A DNA stretch of 64,000 nt, from assembly GCF_004745865.1 (NCBI RefSeq), contig NZ_SRKZ01000001.1:558001-622000 (forward strand), written 5' to 3'. This document shows, in pieces, positions 51,300 through 59,479 of the stretch. Position 1 is the stretch's first letter, and each line of letters opens with the position of its first letter. The position numbers were made by a program, and so were the translations under genes. The notes beneath the pieces are model-generated. The model made no database searches. It saw only the letters and a list, made by a program, of their open reading frames with translations, and had not been told where the DNA came from. Origin of the DNA: Hymenobacter wooponensis (lineage in GTDB: Bacteria > Bacteroidota > Bacteroidia > Cytophagales > Hymenobacteraceae).

Positions 51300-52493
51300 T
51301 TAGAACGAGCCAAAGGCCTTGCGTTGTTCCATGTCCCGAATCACGCGTTCTTCTACCGGGCTAGCGCGTAGCACCTCCCGGTTGAGCCAGAACGATGAGT
51401 CGTAACGTTGCTTCATCACCTGCTTAAGGTCATTGTAATTTACGCCCACGCTCTTATACGCTTTTCCAGTAGGCTTGCCGGTGTACTGGTAAAAAAATAA
51501 TTGCCCAGCTATCTGGGTAGTATCGGGCTTGTTCTGGTAGCTAAGCACAATAGTCTGCTCTGCGCGTACCGATTGCAGCCGGCTAAGCGAGTCGGCTACG
51601 GGCGAAAAGTCCGATACCATGTTGAACGTCTGGGCTTGTAGCGTGGTGCCAGCGCCAAATTGCAGGCTCATCAGGTCGCCGATGGGTACCCGCGTTTCCT
51701 GCCGGCGCAGCGTGGCCTTCTCCATATCTATGTAGAGGGTTCCTTCAGTACCGGGCTGGCCTAGGTCGGGACGCGGGGCGTAGTCGATGACGGCCGTCTC
51801 CTGGTCTTTGTCCTGCAGTACCTCGCGCAAACGGAAAGTAAACTGCTGGGCAGCCAACGGGCTTAGAGGCACCGCCAGCGTGCGGCGGCTGGGCTTTGGC
51901 TCATACACCGGAATAAGGCGGATGGCAGCCGAGAAGTTGGTCATGTCTACGCCAGAGTTGTCGGGCACTAGGCCATACCGAGCCTGCTCTACTTCCCAGC
52001 CTACTACCTCTTTGTTGGTGAAGCGCACGTTATAAAAGGCATCCAGAAACTCGCTGTACTTGGCATTATGCCGCTCTTTCTGCCGGTAGAAAGCTTTGCC
52101 ATACTGCTCTGCTCGGGCATGGCGCTGCAGTTGCGCAAAGGCTCGCTGCACAAGTTCTGTTGCCACCTGATTGGGGTTACGGACGCGCACCTCGGGTAGC
52201 GCAACATTGCTGGTAGGCAGCACCACCGTTTGGGCCGCAATGGTGGATACCTCTATGGTGGTAGGCGTGTAGCCCATGCTTACCACGGTTAGCTTTTGCG
52301 GTAGGGAGGGCACCCGCAGGCTAAACTCACCGGCCTCGTTAGTAGCAGTACCAGGCTCATTACCCGGTAGGCCTATGTTGGCGTAGGGTACTGGCCGCTG
52401 CTGCTCGTCAACTACTTTACCTTTTACAATTACCTGCTGGGCCTGCGCCACCGTGGCGAAGGTGCATAAAACCGGAATAATCAGTTGTTTCAT
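51300..52493 (-). CDS. Secreted protein with carboxypeptidase-regulatory-like N-terminal domain (397 aa)
   Basis: The start at 52493 (MKQLIIPVLCTFATVAQAQQ) gives a signal peptide cleaved after AQA. Residues about 22-108 form a CarboxypepD_reg-like beta sandwich (VKGKVVDEQQRPVPYANIGL, then GTATNEAGEFSLRVP). The rest (about 110-397) is the helical-then-beta region often found behind it in Bacteroidota envelope proteins: VRNPNQVATELVQRAFAQL and GTLYIDMEKATLRRQETRVP. No TonB barrel follows. Probably periplasmic or outer-membrane associated; function unknown. It sits between ispH and an unknown gene of the crt region, perhaps only by chance. Confidence 0.8.
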   Translation of the reverse strand: MKQLIIPVLCTFATVAQAQQVIVKGKVVDEQQRPVPYANIGLPGNEPGTATNEAGEFSLRVPSLPQKLTVVSMGYTPTTIEVSTIAAQTVVLPTSNVALPEVRVRNPNQVATELVQRAFAQLQRHARAEQYGKAFYRQKERHNAKYSEFLDAFYNVRFTNKEVVGWEVEQARYGLVPDNSGVDMTNFSAAIRLIPVYEPKPSRRTLAVPLSPLAAQQFTFRLREVLQDKDQETAVIDYAPRPDLGQPGTEGTLYIDMEKATLRRQETRVPIGDLMSLQFGAGTTLQAQTFNMVSDFSPVADSLSRLQSVRAEQTIVLSYQNKPDTTQIAGQLFFYQYTGKPTGKAYKSVGVNYNDLKQVMKQRYDSSFWLNREVLRASPVEERVIRDMEQRKAFGSF

Positions 52494-52707
52494 TAGAAGT
52501 AGTAAGTGGAGTGGCCAAGCACCGTTGCGGGGCAACAGGTGGCCTAGGTGCTACTGGCCACACCAGTAGTTTTGCTGATGTTGTAAAACGCGCCGTGGGC
52601 AACTATGCCTTATGGCGCTTGGCCGGAGAGCTGCCGGGCCTAAACCCAAAGAAGCCCCCAACATGGGAGCTTCCGTACTATATTTTAACCAACAGTCTTT
52701 CTGAAGT

Positions 52708-53235
52708 TTACAGCTGGGTGAGCTTCTGGGCTTCCTCGTCCGAAACGTGGCCGCGGTCTACCATGAAGCTGCGCACAATGCCAAAGGTCTCAGTGTCAAG
52801 GCCCGATTTAGGGTGTTGCAGCAGCGTTTGCACCAGGAATTGACGGTCATCCTCCACGTGCTGGCTCAGCCCCAGAAAGGAGGGCAAATTGCTTTCCACA
52901 CTCAGGCGCAGAAACCGAATTTCAGGGTTTGAGCCGTCCAGCTTCACTGCCTGATCAAACAGCTTGCTAGCATTTTGCACGTAGGTAAGCTTGTTGAACA
53001 TAGAAGCATCGCGGGCCCGAATAGCCTCAGCAGCGGCTTTGTAGGCCACTACCACAGCGTCTTGCTGATTGTAGGCGGCCATAAGCTTATGAAACTTCTC
53101 TCCGGCTTCCTTGCTGGCAGCAGCTTGTTGGTATTGACGGCGGAGGTTAGAAACGGAGTAAGGTGATACGTCGGCTGACACAGGGGTGGAATATGAGAAG
53201 AGCAGGGTAAGAAAAAAGGCAAACAGAAGCTTCAC
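52708..53235 (-). CDS. Secreted helical protein of unknown function in the crt unit (175 aa)
   Basis: GTG start with a signal peptide (MKLLFAFFLTLLFSYSTPVS, cleavage near ADV). The mature part is helical with TPR-like spacing: YQQAAASKEAGEKFHKLMAA, VAYKAAAEAIRARDASMFNK and NASKLFDQAVKLDGSNPEIR. No catalytic motif. It lies 18 bases after crtB on the same strand, so it is cotranscribed with crtI-crtB. I recall hypothetical genes of this kind beside crtB in other Bacteroidota, but cannot check this. It could assist placement of the pigment in the membrane or be unrelated. Confidence 0.75.
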   Translation of the reverse strand: MKLLFAFFLTLLFSYSTPVSADVSPYSVSNLRRQYQQAAASKEAGEKFHKLMAAYNQQDAVVVAYKAAAEAIRARDASMFNKLTYVQNASKLFDQAVKLDGSNPEIRFLRLSVESNLPSFLGLSQHVEDDRQFLVQTLLQHPKSGLDTETFGIVRSFMVDRGHVSDEEAQKLTQL

Positions 53236-53253
53236 GAGCAGAGGTATTCGTGA

Positions 53254-54096
53254 TCAGATGGCCCGAAGGCGATATCGAAAGTACGAACCTAGCAGCAATA
53301 AGATTTTCGTATTGTCAGGAACGCGCACCCGCTCACCCAATATTCGTGCCGCAGGCAGCTGCCGAATCTTATGAAATAGCTTCAGGTAGTACACATAAGC
53401 CAGGTACACCCCCAACCGCGCCGACCGCGGCAGCTGCACAATGCCCGCGTATCCCGCCTCAAAATCGGCCCGAATGTCGGCTTCAATCTCGCGCTTTACC
53501 TCATCGGTAAACCGTTCATACTGCACCCCTGGGAAATACACTCGGCCCCGGTCTTCGTAGTCGGAGCGGATATCGCGCAGGAAGTTCACCTTCTGAAATG
53601 CCGAACCCAGGCGCCGGGCAGGCTCGCGGAGGCGCTCAAACTGGGCTTGGTCACCCTCACAGAAAATGCGCAGACACATCAGGCCTACCACTTCTGCCGA
53701 GCCATAGATGTAGCGCTCGTACAACGACTGGTTATAGCTGCGGTCATCGAGGTCCATTTCCATGCTGTAAAGGAAGGCATCAATGAATTCCCGGTCGATG
53801 CTGTAGAGGCGTACTACGTGCTGAAAGGCATGCAGCACCGGGTTCAGGCTTAGGCCAGTGGCGAGGGCTTCATCCGTCTGCCGCCGGAAGTCCGCGAATA
53901 GGGCCGCCTTATCGTGGTCGTGGAAGGTGTCCACAATTTCGTCGGCCCAGCGCACCCAGCCATACACCGCGTACACGGGCAAGTGGAAGCGGCTGTCGAG
54001 GGTGCGGATGCCTAGCGTAAAGGAGGTGCTATACCGGGTAGTGATAAGCTTGCTACACGCTAGGCTGGTATCCGTAAAGAGGGCAACGTGGTCCAC
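53254..54096 (-). CDS. crtB: Phytoene synthase (280 aa)
   Basis: Joins two geranylgeranyl diphosphates head to head. GTG start at 54096 (MDHVALFTDTSLACSKLITT). The two aspartate motifs are DEIVD (52-56, in VRWADEIVDTFHD) and DIRSDYEDRGRVYFPG (about 165-180). YSTSFTLGIRTLDSRFHLPV at residues 22-41 and LRDIRSD are typical of the phytoene/squalene synthase family. The partner crtI directly upstream supports phytoene rather than squalene synthesis. Gap to crtI 118 bases, to the next gene 18 bases. Confidence 0.94.
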   Translation of the reverse strand: MDHVALFTDTSLACSKLITTRYSTSFTLGIRTLDSRFHLPVYAVYGWVRWADEIVDTFHDHDKAALFADFRRQTDEALATGLSLNPVLHAFQHVVRLYSIDREFIDAFLYSMEMDLDDRSYNQSLYERYIYGSAEVVGLMCLRIFCEGDQAQFERLREPARRLGSAFQKVNFLRDIRSDYEDRGRVYFPGVQYERFTDEVKREIEADIRADFEAGYAGIVQLPRSARLGVYLAYVYYLKLFHKIRQLPAARILGERVRVPDNTKILLLLGSYFRYRLRAI

Positions 54097-54214
54097 TGCG
54101 GAGAGTTGAAGGTTAAATATTAAGCGCTGAATTCAGGCAAAGAGGCCTAGAAGGCAACGTGAATAAGAGTACACTGAAAATTGCTTATTCCGCGTGCATT
54201 CGTCTGCTGCTCCC

Positions 54215-55687
54215 CTACCGAACTTCCTTTTCAATTTCCTGAGCTACCACCTGACCCGAGATGAGTGAAGGCGGTACCCCGGGACCAGGCACCGTAAGCT
54301 GGCCCGTAAAATACAGATTTTGGACCTTTTTGCTTTTTAGGCTGGGCTTCAGAATGGCCGTTTGGCGCAGGGTATTGGCTAGGCCATAGGCATTACCCTT
54401 GTAGCTATTATAGTCCTGCACAAAGTCTTGGTGGGCGTAACTGCGCTTGTACACCACGGCGTCGCGGATGCTGGTGCCGCAGTGGCGCTCCAGCCGCTCC
54501 ATGATCAGGTTGTAGTAGTACTCTCGGGTTTCCTCGGGGTCTGGGAGGTTAGGCGCCACCGGTATGAGCAGAAACAGATTTTCACAGCCTTCGGGTGCTA
54601 CAGATGGGTCGGTCTGGGAAGGGGCCGACACATAGAAAAGCGGCCGGCTAGGCCACTTCGGCTGCTCGTAGATTTCCTCTGCGTGCAGAGCAAAGTCCTC
54701 ATCGAAGAACAGGTTGTGGTGGCGCAGCTTAGGCAGGCGCTTGTTTACACCCACGTAGAATAGCAGGGATGAGGGAGCCATGGTCCGTTTGTCCCAGTAG
54801 GCTTCATCGTAGTGGCGCCACTGTGGGGCAAGTAGTTTCTGCTCGGCGTGATGGTAGTCGGCGCCGGCCACCACTACATCGGCGGGGCGGAAGCCGGCGG
54901 CGGTTTGCACACCCGTGGCCCGGCCTTTTTCCACCACTATTTCCTGCACTGGCATGTTGTACTCCAGCTTCACGCCTCGCTCCTGGGCTAGCTGCACCAT
55001 GCCCTCCACAATCTTGTGCATACCACCCATGGGGTACCATGTGCCCAAAGCCAGGTCGGCGTAGTTCATTAGGGAGTAGAGCGCGGGGGTGTTTTCTGAA
55101 GTGGCCCCCAGAAACAGAATGGGAAACTCCACCAGCTCCAGCAGGCGTGGGTCTTTAAAGAACTTGCGGACGTGCTTGTGCATGCTCTGCAGCAAATCAA
55201 GCCGCAGGGCATCTACTAGCAGGCGTGGGTTGGCAAACTCCAACAGGGAGCGGCCGGGCATATGCACAAACTTGCCAATGCCCACCTCATACTTGTAGGC
55301 CGCCTGGCGCAAAAATTCATCAAGCTGAGCGGCGCTGCCGGGCTCGTAGCGCTCGAATAGCTCGCGCAGCTCACTCATGCGAGCCGGGATGTCAACGGCC
55401 TCGGGGCCTTTGAAAATCACTTGGTAGGAAGGGTCCAGCCGAACGAGGTTGTAATAGTCGGTTACCTGTTTACCGAAGCGAGCAAAATACTTTTCAAAGA
55501 TGTCAGGCATCCAGTACCAGCTGGGGCCCATATCGAAGGTAAAGCCCTGTGCCTTAAACAGGCGGGCGCGGCCGCCCGGACCTTCGTTTTTCTCCAGAAT
55601 GGTAACGCGGTGACCCTGCTGAGCCAGGGAAGTAGCGGCGGCTAAACCGGCAAAACCGGCCCCAATCACAATGATATCTTTACTCAC
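54215..55687 (-). CDS. crtI: Phytoene desaturase (490 aa)
   Basis: Introduces the conjugated double bonds that turn phytoene into lycopene. GTG start (MSKDIIVIGAGFAGLAAATS). FAD-binding Rossmann motif at 5-30, then GGRARLFKAQGFTFDMGPSW near 43-62, the hallmark of CrtI-type desaturases. YPMGGMHKIVEGMVQLAQER near 217 and the C-terminal NLYFTGQLTVPGPGVPPSL near 455 are also typical. Upstream lies the terminator of the sigma factor gene, so crtI starts a new transcript. Confidence 0.96.
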   Translation of the reverse strand: MSKDIIVIGAGFAGLAAATSLAQQGHRVTILEKNEGPGGRARLFKAQGFTFDMGPSWYWMPDIFEKYFARFGKQVTDYYNLVRLDPSYQVIFKGPEAVDIPARMSELRELFERYEPGSAAQLDEFLRQAAYKYEVGIGKFVHMPGRSLLEFANPRLLVDALRLDLLQSMHKHVRKFFKDPRLLELVEFPILFLGATSENTPALYSLMNYADLALGTWYPMGGMHKIVEGMVQLAQERGVKLEYNMPVQEIVVEKGRATGVQTAAGFRPADVVVAGADYHHAEQKLLAPQWRHYDEAYWDKRTMAPSSLLFYVGVNKRLPKLRHHNLFFDEDFALHAEEIYEQPKWPSRPLFYVSAPSQTDPSVAPEGCENLFLLIPVAPNLPDPEETREYYYNLIMERLERHCGTSIRDAVVYKRSYAHQDFVQDYNSYKGNAYGLANTLRQTAILKPSLKSKKVQNLYFTGQLTVPGPGVPPSLISGQVVAQEIEKEVR

Positions 55688-56041
55688 AAACGGTACAGCT
55701 TGGACAATGAGTGGCCGGTACGAGCGGCATTCAGAAGCACGAAGATGAAAACTATCCTGGTAGTGACAGACCCCGCCTACTTAGCAGCCACCCACTTCGG
55801 GTAGCCGCTAGGCCTCTCCTGCCGCTCAACAGCTCAATCTAATGGATGTACTTTGACGTAGACTTCTTCCTCTACTATACTGTTGAGTTGAGCAGAAGTT
55901 ATGGAGCTTTCATAGATAAAAGCCAAAAACTTGTTCAGGGTTGGGCAAAAAAAGACGGGCCGCGAACCACGCAGCTAAAGCTAAGCGTCGGTCCGCGGCC
56001 CGCTATACGCCCGGGGCGGGTCTGTACTCTCTCCCTATTCC
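55688..56041. other. Gap between the sigma factor and crtI, 354 bases
   Basis: Holds the sigma factor terminator (55956-56002) and must hold the crtI promoter. I see no exact TAnnTTTG on the minus strand. The stretch 55840-55940 is AT-rich. A sigma-dependent promoter of a different type could be here (see findings). Confidence 0.5.
55956..56002 (-). terminator. Terminator after the ECF sigma factor gene
   Basis: CGGGCCGCGAACC (55956-55968) pairs with 55990-56002 with one mismatch. Read on the minus strand it is followed by a run of seven T. Confidence 0.8.
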
Positions 56042-56557
56042 CTACACGCCGGGGGCGTATGTCTTCAGCGCCTGCTTAAGCTCTTTGCGGGCGATGTGAA
56101 TACGGTTCTTGACGGTGCCAATGGGAATTTGCAGCTTCTCAGCAATTTCCAGGTACTTATAACCAATGTAGTACATCATGAACGGCGTCCGATAATCGGC
56201 CGACAGTCCGGCAATAGCTTCATTGATATCTGTTACTACGAAATCCGAGGTAGCACCGTTGTGGGTGATGTAGTTTTCGTCGGTATTAAAATATTGGAAA
56301 TACTCCGTGCTATCAATATTGCTATTGCGCTTGGTAATCTTATTGTAGTTGTTAATGAAGGTATTGCGCATGATGGTGTACAACCATGCCTTCAAGTTGG
56401 TGCCCGCTTTGAACTTGTCCTTGTTGAGCAGCGCTTTGAGCAGGGTTTCCTGCACAAGATCCTTTGCATCGTCGGCGTCGCGGGTCAGGTTCATCGCCAC
56501 GGGCTTTAGAGAGTAAGAAATCTTCTGTACTTGGTTGGTGAATTCCAAAGAGGTCAT
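56042..56557 (-). CDS. ECF-type RNA polymerase sigma factor (171 aa)
   Basis: Region 2 covers about 10-75: LTRDADDAKDLVQETLLKAL and LKAWLYTIMRNTFINNY, which bind core polymerase and the -10 element. Region 4 covers about 115-165, with YIGYKYLEIAEKLQIPIGTV and KNRIHIARKELKQAL, the helix-turn-helix. No anti-sigma gene lies beside it. The start at 56557 (MTSLEFTNQVQKISYSLKPV) is chosen since the -7 box TATATTTG at 56589-56596 lies in the longer frame. Between the CarH-like regulator and crtI, it is a likely relay from light sensing to carotenoid genes. Confidence 0.92.
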   Translation of the reverse strand: MTSLEFTNQVQKISYSLKPVAMNLTRDADDAKDLVQETLLKALLNKDKFKAGTNLKAWLYTIMRNTFINNYNKITKRNSNIDSTEYFQYFNTDENYITHNGATSDFVVTDINEAIAGLSADYRTPFMMYYIGYKYLEIAEKLQIPIGTVKNRIHIARKELKQALKTYAPGV

Positions 56558-56588
56558 ACTGTTTAGCTTTTCGTGGCAAAAAGTTAAA

Positions 56589-56596
56589 CAAATATA
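56589..56596 (-). promoter_or_regulatory. -7 box of the sigma factor gene (TATATTTG)
   Basis: Exact TAnnTTTG on the minus strand, about 31 bases before the start codon at 56557; no matching -33 TTG seen, as might be expected for a regulated promoter. Confidence 0.6.
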
Positions 56597-56694
56597 CGAG
56601 GGTTTTTTAAAGTCGTCTTTCCCCCACACATTTATTTTCCTAGCTCACCCTAAACTAGTGGTCACGCCACCAGCATTTGGTACAACATTTTGAC

Positions 56695-56706
56695 TATCAA
56701 TTGATA
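56695..56706. promoter_or_regulatory. Palindrome TATCAATTGATA, possible regulator site
   Basis: Perfect 12-bp palindrome in an AT-rich gap, about 100 bases before the -7 box of the sigma factor gene. It is a candidate operator for the neighbouring MerR-type regulator; no experiment or consensus links them. Confidence 0.35.
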
Positions 56707-56776
56707 ATGATAAAATAACACAGCTAATTTTGGGCTATAGTTCAGGTTCTTAAGCGGTATGTTTGCCCACAAAAAA

Positions 56777-56812
56777 TGCCTGACCCAAGCCTTAGCAGCT
56801 TACGGTCAGGCA
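56777..56812 (-). terminator. Terminator after the MerR-type regulator gene
   Basis: TGCCTGACC (56777-56785) pairs with 56804-56812. Read on the minus strand the stem is followed by a run of T. Confidence 0.75.
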
Positions 56813-56836
56813 CTGACTTCGTTGAACACTGGAACG

Positions 56837-57760
56837 TTAAGTTTTTGCCATCTCCAGAGTATAGTTAATTGGCGATGGACTCATTTCCTCGACCAACGAG
56901 ATGAAATCAGTCATCAACCTCACTTTTACCGCGTTGAATGGCAACTGTATATTTTCTTGTTGTATCAGTGGTCCGTACAAGAACATAGTACGTTCAGGAC
57001 AAGCCTGATGCAACTCATCAACAAACTCCTGCACTTTATCGCGCTCCGGTACAGCCGTCATCACGGTGCAAAGCGCGAAAGGCTGGTACGTATCGTTGAT
57101 GGACTTTAGCTCGCTGATAGGGAGATTCTGACCCAGGTAGAGCACGTGGTGCCCCCGCACACGCAGGACATAGTTCATAAACAGCAGGGCCAGCTCGTGC
57201 ATCTCCCCTTCTGGTAGGAACAACACCCAGCGCTTCACTTCCGCTGGCTGGGCCGGCGTCAGGTTATCGATTCCGGCCATAATTTTTTGCCGGAGCAGGT
57301 TGGTAACTAGGTGCTCATGGGCAGGGTTTACGCTGCCCGCTTGCCACATCACCCCAATGCGCTGCAGAAATGGGTAGGCCACGTGCAAAATGGCCGCCTC
57401 GAAGCCCATGTTGCATACGGCTCGGTTCATTAGGCAGCTCAGCTGAGGCTCATCCATGCGTAGCATGGCCGCTAGCAGTCCGTTTACTTGCTGACAACAG
57501 TTGTTGGCGTCCTCATCACAGGATATAACGGCTTTGGCTAGCTCCGGCTCTGAGAGGCGCGCAATCTGGGAAATGCGGTGCCCTCTATTGTAGAGAGTAG
57601 CCACATTCAACAGGCGACGCAAATCATCGTCGCAATAGGTGCGGATATTGGTAGCCGTGCGCACCGGCCGCAAAATGCCGTAGCGCTGCTCCCAAATTCG
57701 GATGGTATGCGCCTTGATGCCAGACAGCTGCTCCAGGTCGCTGATGGAAAAATGTCCCAC
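56837..57760 (-). CDS. CarH/LitR-like MerR-family regulator with B12-binding-type domain (307 aa)
   Basis: GTG start. The MerR DNA-binding head lies at 1-75: FSISDLEQLSGIKAHTIRIW, with EQRYGIL. The helical cap (about 85-165) has Trp139 followed by nine residues and Glu149-His150, the Wx9EH motif of CarH that senses light through adenosyl-B12. The cobalamin-type domain (about 175-290) has GEMHELALLF with His188 as possible cobalt ligand; the usual ExHxxG is here ExHxxA. YLGQNLP follows. In CarH, light breaks the tetramer and frees carotenoid promoters. Placed between crtZ and the sigma factor gene, the same job is likely. Confidence 0.9.
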   Translation of the reverse strand: MGHFSISDLEQLSGIKAHTIRIWEQRYGILRPVRTATNIRTYCDDDLRRLLNVATLYNRGHRISQIARLSEPELAKAVISCDEDANNCCQQVNGLLAAMLRMDEPQLSCLMNRAVCNMGFEAAILHVAYPFLQRIGVMWQAGSVNPAHEHLVTNLLRQKIMAGIDNLTPAQPAEVKRWVLFLPEGEMHELALLFMNYVLRVRGHHVLYLGQNLPISELKSINDTYQPFALCTVMTAVPERDKVQEFVDELHQACPERTMFLYGPLIQQENIQLPFNAVKVRLMTDFISLVEEMSPSPINYTLEMAKT

Positions 57761-57779
57761 GGTCGTTCTCCCTCTCTAC

Positions 57780-58286
57780 TTAAACTTTACTCACTGAACC
57801 AGGCCGCTGGCGAAGTACCCGAGTGGGGGCAGGCTTACGCAGGGCCAGCATAAAATACTTGGGAGACACCCACAGCAGTCCAAACTCCTCGGAACCCTCG
57901 CGGCCAGTAGCCTTATGATGCACCTTGTGCGCCATGTTCAGGGCCCGCAAATACGCATTGCGCGACTTACGCCAGAACCGCATCCGACCGTGAATCAGCA
58001 CATCGTGGACGAAGAAGTAGAGCGTGCCATAAGTGGCAATGCCTATTCCCATCCAGTACCGGAAGTCCTTGCTTTCAGAGCCGTAGATAATCAACAGCAT
58101 CGACAGCGAACCGTAGAACAGAAAGAAGAAATCGTTGCGTTCAAATGTATGCGGGTGGCGTACGTGGTGGGAGCGGTGCAAAAACCACAGGGGCCCATGC
58201 AGCACAAAGCGGTGCATAAACCAAGCCACAAACTCCATCCCGAGAAAGGTAGCCGTCGTAACGGCCACGGCTGCCAGCGTTGTCAT
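57780..58286 (-). CDS. crtZ: Beta-carotene hydroxylase, CrtZ type (168 aa)
   Basis: Adds a 3-hydroxyl to the beta ring. A membrane di-iron enzyme with the CrtZ histidine series: MHRFVLHGPLWFLHRSHH near 25-42, HDVLIHGRMRF near 104 and HKVHHKATG near 128. Three to four hydrophobic spans. The length fits the short bacterial CrtZ. The MerR-type regulator starts 19 bases after its stop, so the two are in one transcript, coupling an enzyme and its probable controller. Confidence 0.93.
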   Translation of the reverse strand: MTTLAAVAVTTATFLGMEFVAWFMHRFVLHGPLWFLHRSHHVRHPHTFERNDFFFLFYGSLSMLLIIYGSESKDFRYWMGIGIATYGTLYFFVHDVLIHGRMRFWRKSRNAYLRALNMAHKVHHKATGREGSEEFGLLWVSPKYFMLALRKPAPTRVLRQRPGSVSKV

Positions 58287-58415
58287 ACAGGTCTAACTAC
58301 GGAGGAACTTGAGAAGTTTGAAAAATTTTAACGAGGAAAGATAGAGAGCCTAGGCCACACCATTGCCTTGTTTGCAGCCGAAGCCGAATAAATTATGTAG
58401 TTGATCAGTAAAGCA

Positions 58416-58461
58416 CAAGCCCCGCCCAGAGCCAGCAGACGCTGACCTCCGGCGGGGCTTG
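58416..58461 (-). terminator. Terminator after the enoyl-CoA hydratase gene
   Basis: CAAGCCCCGCC (58416-58426) pairs perfectly with 58451-58461 around a 24-base loop. T-run weak, so confidence is moderate. Confidence 0.6.
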
Positions 58462-58485
58462 GCTTACAGAATAACCAGGCGAACC

Positions 58486-59304
58486 CTAGTTATCCCAGGT
58501 AATTTTTTCTTTGCTGAGGAAGCCGGCAATTCCCCGGCGGCAGTCGAGCGTGCCGCGGGCTTCGGCATTTAGCTGGGCTGTATAGCGCAGGCTATCTTCC
58601 AGAGGCATCTCCGGAATGCGCGCCAGCATTTCCTTGGTCAGCTCCATGCTTTGAGCGGAGTTTTCGACGCACAGCCGGCGGGCAAATTGGTGCACTTTAG
58701 CGGAAAGCTCCTCGCGCGGCACCAGGTAGTTGATTAGTCCAAACTCCTGAGCAGTGTGCGCCGAAATAACGTCGCCGGTTAGCAGAAGCTGCTTGGTACG
58801 GGCCTCCCCGATCTTGCGCAACAGAAACACGCTGACGATGGCCGGCAGGAAGCCGATTTTCACCTCCGTATAGCCAAACTTGGCCTCTGGTGCCGCAAAA
58901 GCGAAGTCACAGATGGTAGCCAGGCCGCAGCCACCCGCCAGCGCGTGGCCCTGAATCTCGGCCACCACCACCTTGTTGAGGGTGTAAATCTGGTGGAAGA
59001 GCTGCATCAGGTGGGTGGAGTCGGCTAGGTTATCGGTGTAGCTGAACCCCTGCAGTTCCTGAATGTAGGCCAGGTCGGCGCCGGCGCAGAAAACGTCCCC
59101 CTCGGCCCGGAGCACAATTACTTTGCAGGTCTCATCGTCCTCGGCAAACTCGAAAGCCTGCTTAAGCTCCGACACCATGTCGGCGTTGAGCGCGTTGCGC
59201 TTATCGGGGCGGTTGAGGGTTATATAGCCAATGGAATTCTGGGCCTCGTAGCGGATGTAGCGCAGGTCTTCCAGTTCCTGAGTAGGCATGTTATCCATGG
59301 TCAT
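58486..59304 (-). CDS. Enoyl-CoA hydratase/isomerase family protein (272 aa)
   Basis: Crotonase fold. The acyl-CoA oxyanion hole is formed by FCAGADLAYIQ near 64 and HALAGGCGLATICDFAFA near 105. Glu in KFGYTEVKIGFLPA near 132 matches one catalytic acid. IGYITLNRPDKRNALNADMV at the start is the family N-terminus. The ATG at 59304 is chosen; longer and shorter in-frame starts exist within 50 bases. Substrate unknown: hydratase in fatty acid or leucine breakdown, or methylglutaconyl-CoA hydratase. Single gene beside the carotenoid region but not obviously part of it. Confidence 0.88.
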   Translation of the reverse strand: MTMDNMPTQELEDLRYIRYEAQNSIGYITLNRPDKRNALNADMVSELKQAFEFAEDDETCKVIVLRAEGDVFCAGADLAYIQELQGFSYTDNLADSTHLMQLFHQIYTLNKVVVAEIQGHALAGGCGLATICDFAFAAPEAKFGYTEVKIGFLPAIVSVFLLRKIGEARTKQLLLTGDVISAHTAQEFGLINYLVPREELSAKVHQFARRLCVENSAQSMELTKEMLARIPEMPLEDSLRYTAQLNAEARGTLDCRRGIAGFLSKEKITWDN

Positions 59305-59479
59305 GGGCGTTGCAGAAGCGGTGAAAGGAGGCAGCACCGAAGCAAGCTACCCGAGCCCACTGCCAGCGCTGAGATTAAGAAGCGTACATGCCACTAATCA
59401 GCAAAATTTCTCTTACTAATAAAGTCTATAGCGTAGGGAGTGGCCTAGAAGTTTCGGCCAATGTGCATTCTACCCCCAC

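Noticed and set aside
55846..56079. Plus-strand open frame of 77 codons between the sigma factor and crtI genes
   Set aside because: Runs through the sigma factor terminator and its reading frame shows no conserved pattern or promoter.
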